A stretch of DNA of 9,085 nucleotides from Thermoanaerobaculia bacterium (GTDB lineage Bacteria; Acidobacteriota; Thermoanaerobaculia; Multivoradales; UBA5704). Position 1 is the first letter of the stretch, and every line of letters begins with the position of its first letter. The notes under the pieces are model-generated. The model made no database searches, was not told the origin of the DNA, and saw only the letters and a program-made list of their open reading frames with translations. Both the position numbers and the translations under genes were made by a program. The stretch covers positions 1-9,085 of the forward strand of contig JAICSG010000112.1 in assembly GCA_025937035.1 (NCBI GenBank), read 5' to 3'. Positions 6,228 through 9,085 of the stretch are shown piece after piece.

Positions 6228-6257
6228 CCCGCCGGGACAGATCCGTCCCCGCCGGGA
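6228..6257. repeat. Two 10-bp direct repeats exactly 20 bp apart before the peptide gene
   Basis: CCCGCCGGGA occurs at 6228-6237 and 6248-6257. The 20-bp period is about two helical turns, so a protein could bind both copies on one face of the DNA. The copies flank a small inverted repeat, GGGAC (6234-6238) / GTCCC (6245-6249). A weak -10-like CATACT lies just upstream at 6212-6217, which would put these repeats in the early leader of the peptide transcript. Confidence 0.45.
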
Positions 6258-6280
6258 TTCGCAAGGAAGAGAGCCACATC

Positions 6281-6475
6281 ATGAAGAAGAACGCCAAGAT
6301 CCGCCTGACCCTCAACCGTGAGACGCTGCGGAACCTCGGTGCCGAGGAGACCTCGGGCGCCCAGGGAGGGGCGGTCATCCAGCAGATCACCCAGAGCTGC
6401 TTCGAGACCTACTGTGTGTGTGTCTCCCAGACCTGTCCGACGAAGTGCGGCCAGACCTACTGCTACTACGTGTAA
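6281..6475 (+). CDS. RiPP precursor peptide, class I lanthipeptide-like
   Basis: The product is 64 residues. I chose ATG 6281, not the in-frame upstream ATG at 6023, because GGAAGAGAG precedes it and the protein then starts like a RiPP leader, whereas the longer form would overlap the VOC gene and its promoter. Residues 1-30 are the leader: MKKNAKIRLTLNRETLRNLG, then an acidic stretch and a Gly-Gly at 29-30, the usual protease site. LNRETLRNL resembles leaders in annotated class I lanthipeptides of Acidobacteriota and Bacteroidota. Residues 31-64 are the likely core with six Cys (40, 45, 47, 52, 56, 61) and seven Ser/Thr, in patterns such as ETYCVC, SQTCPTKC and GQTYC, ending in YYV. This suits thioether rings or disulfides. 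No LanB, LanC, LanM, radical-SAM, protease or ABC transporter gene is in the window, so the modification is unknown. A small Cys-rich secreted peptide of another kind remains possible. Confidence 0.75.
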   Translation: MKKNAKIRLTLNRETLRNLGAEETSGAQGGAVIQQITQSCFETYCVCVSQTCPTKCGQTYCYYV

Positions 6476-6496
6476 GCGCTGCTCCTCTCCCGGACT

Positions 6497-6525
6497 TCCC
6501 GGAGCGCTCCCCTCGCGCTCCGGGA
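6497..6525 (+). terminator. Strong stem-loop after the RiPP precursor gene
   Basis: TCCCGGAGCGC (6497-6507) pairs perfectly with GCGCTCCGGGA (6515-6525) around a 7-nt loop, starting 22 bp after the peptide stop. The 11-bp GC-rich stem is stable, but a C-rich run follows, not a T-run. It may be a Rho-assisted or partial terminator that makes peptide mRNA exceed that of the sigma-kinase genes, or a 3' stabiliser of the peptide mRNA. Confidence 0.55.
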
Positions 6526-6649
6526 CACTGCCCCCCTCCCCACATCCTCGCTAAAGAAAAACTTTCAATTCGGAAGAATGGCGCACACGGTTTCCCGGCT
6601 CCCCGCGAGGCGTGTCCAATGAATTGAGGATGGAGCAAATCAGCGGGAA

Positions 6650-7273
6650 ATGCATTACCCTCGGCGGTCACAGCAGGTCATGATCCAGACAGCGAGCTCC
6701 ATGTCCAACGTGACGACGTTGATCACCGCTGCGCACCAGGGGGCTCCGGGAGCCGAGGCGGAGCTCTTCAACCGCCTCTACTCGGACCTCAAGCGCCTGG
6801 CCCACGCCCAGCTCTCCAACGGGCGCCGGCCGGGCGATACGCTCGACACCACGGTCCTGGTCCATGAGGCCTACCTGCGGCTCTCCGGCGGGGCGCACCT
6901 CGACGCCCAGAGCCGCGCCCACTTCTTCAATCTCGCCGCGCGGGTGATGCGCAACGTGGTGGTCGACTTCGCGCGGCGCCGCGACGCCGAGAAGCGGGGG
7001 GCCGCCCTGCGGGTCTCCTGGCCGGAAGGGCTGGACCCCGAAGCCCGCAACGAGGGCTCGGAGGTCGATCTGCTGGCCCTCGACGCCGCCCTCGAACGGC
7101 TCCAGGCGGAGAGCCCGCGGCTGGCCCAGGTCGTGGAGCTGCGCTTCTTCGCCGGGCTCGCCCTGGAGGAGATCTCCGGCCTGCTCGACGTCGGCGAACG
7201 CACGCTCAAGCGGGACTGGCGCAAGGCCCGGGCCTTCCTGCTCGCCGAGCTCCAGGGCGATCGCGATCACTGA
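6650..7273 (+). CDS. ECF-type RNA polymerase sigma factor (TIGR02999-like)
   Basis: Up to 207 residues. Region 2 is at about residues 60-115 (GDTLDTTVLVHEAYLRLSGG, then HFFNLAARVMRNVVVDFARR and RDAEKRG). Region 4 is at about 143-203 (LDAALERLQ, VVELRFFAGLALEEISGLL and the recognition helix VGERTLKRDWRKARAFLL). No region 3 is present, as expected for ECF factors. The TLxxTxLVHEAYLRL motif is typical of the TIGR02999 group described from Planctomycetes and Acidobacteriota. It would direct RNA polymerase to a small set of promoters. The start is uncertain: ATG 6650, 6680 and 6701 are in frame, none with a good Shine-Dalgarno. Family similarity begins at about residue 20, which favours 6701. No anti-sigma gene follows; the kinase 3 nt downstream is the likely partner, perhaps controlling sigma activity by phosphorylation. 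Confidence 0.92.
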   Translation: MHYPRRSQQVMIQTASSMSNVTTLITAAHQGAPGAEAELFNRLYSDLKRLAHAQLSNGRRPGDTLDTTVLVHEAYLRLSGGAHLDAQSRAHFFNLAARVMRNVVVDFARRRDAEKRGAALRVSWPEGLDPEARNEGSEVDLLALDAALERLQAESPRLAQVVELRFFAGLALEEISGLLDVGERTLKRDWRKARAFLLAELQGDRDH

Positions 7274-7276
7274 CCC

Positions 7277-9085
<1,809 letters not shown>

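Noticed and set aside
6023..6475. Longer form of the RiPP precursor starting at 6023 (150 residues)
   Set aside because: It would overlap the VOC gene and the shared promoter region, and the added residues look like translated non-coding DNA; ATG 6281 gives a normal leader and has a ribosome site.
6545..6649. AT-richer stretch before the sigma-factor gene, searched for a promoter
   Set aside because: A promoter probably lies here, but no -35/-10 pair with acceptable spacing or clear ECF-type motif could be picked with confidence.

Overview
The window is GC-rich bacterial chromosomal DNA from an unnamed organism. The best guess is an Acidobacteriota-like lineage such as Thermoanaerobaculia. 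The guess rests on three things seen together: an ECF sigma factor resembling the TIGR02999 group, a Hanks-type kinase with a TPR-like tail directly after it, and a short Cys-rich peptide with a class I lanthipeptide-style leader. No tRNA, rRNA, CRISPR array, transposase or integrase is visible.

Layout. (1) 2-331 (+): the 3' end of a gene ending in a winged-helix domain, possibly a Fic-family protein. Its C-terminus is written by an 11-bp tandem repeat. (2) 421-3648 (-): one very large gene joining a CHAT (caspase-like) protease, a helical middle, a low-complexity linker and a ComEC/Rec2-like metallo-beta-lactamase domain. A perfect 19-bp palindrome sits just before its start. (3) 3879-4976 (+): an outer-membrane beta-barrel gene whose signal peptide is cut from the barrel by an in-frame TGA. 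(4) 4988-6078 (-): a probable two-gene operon of a VOC (glyoxalase-fold) protein followed by a YafY/WYL transcriptional regulator. (5) 6281-6475 (+): a 64-residue RiPP-like precursor peptide with no modification enzyme in the window. (6) 6650-9085 (+): an ECF sigma factor and, 3 nt later, a Ser/Thr kinase with one membrane segment and a helical sensor region that runs off the window.

How they fit. The CHAT-MBL protein carries two catalytic domains in one chain: a cysteine protease and a putative nuclease or hydrolase, joined by a flexible linker. This is the most system-like object here. A reasonable hypothesis is a self-contained stress or defence effector in which proteolysis controls the MBL domain; no partner gene is seen. 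The sigma factor and kinase form a signalling pair, and the peptide gene lies just upstream of them. Intergenic spaces hold several inverted repeats: a convergent-gene hairpin with a UACG loop, an 11-bp stem after the peptide gene, and operator-like repeats before the peptide and the CHAT-MBL gene. No database search was run; family names come from motif recognition.
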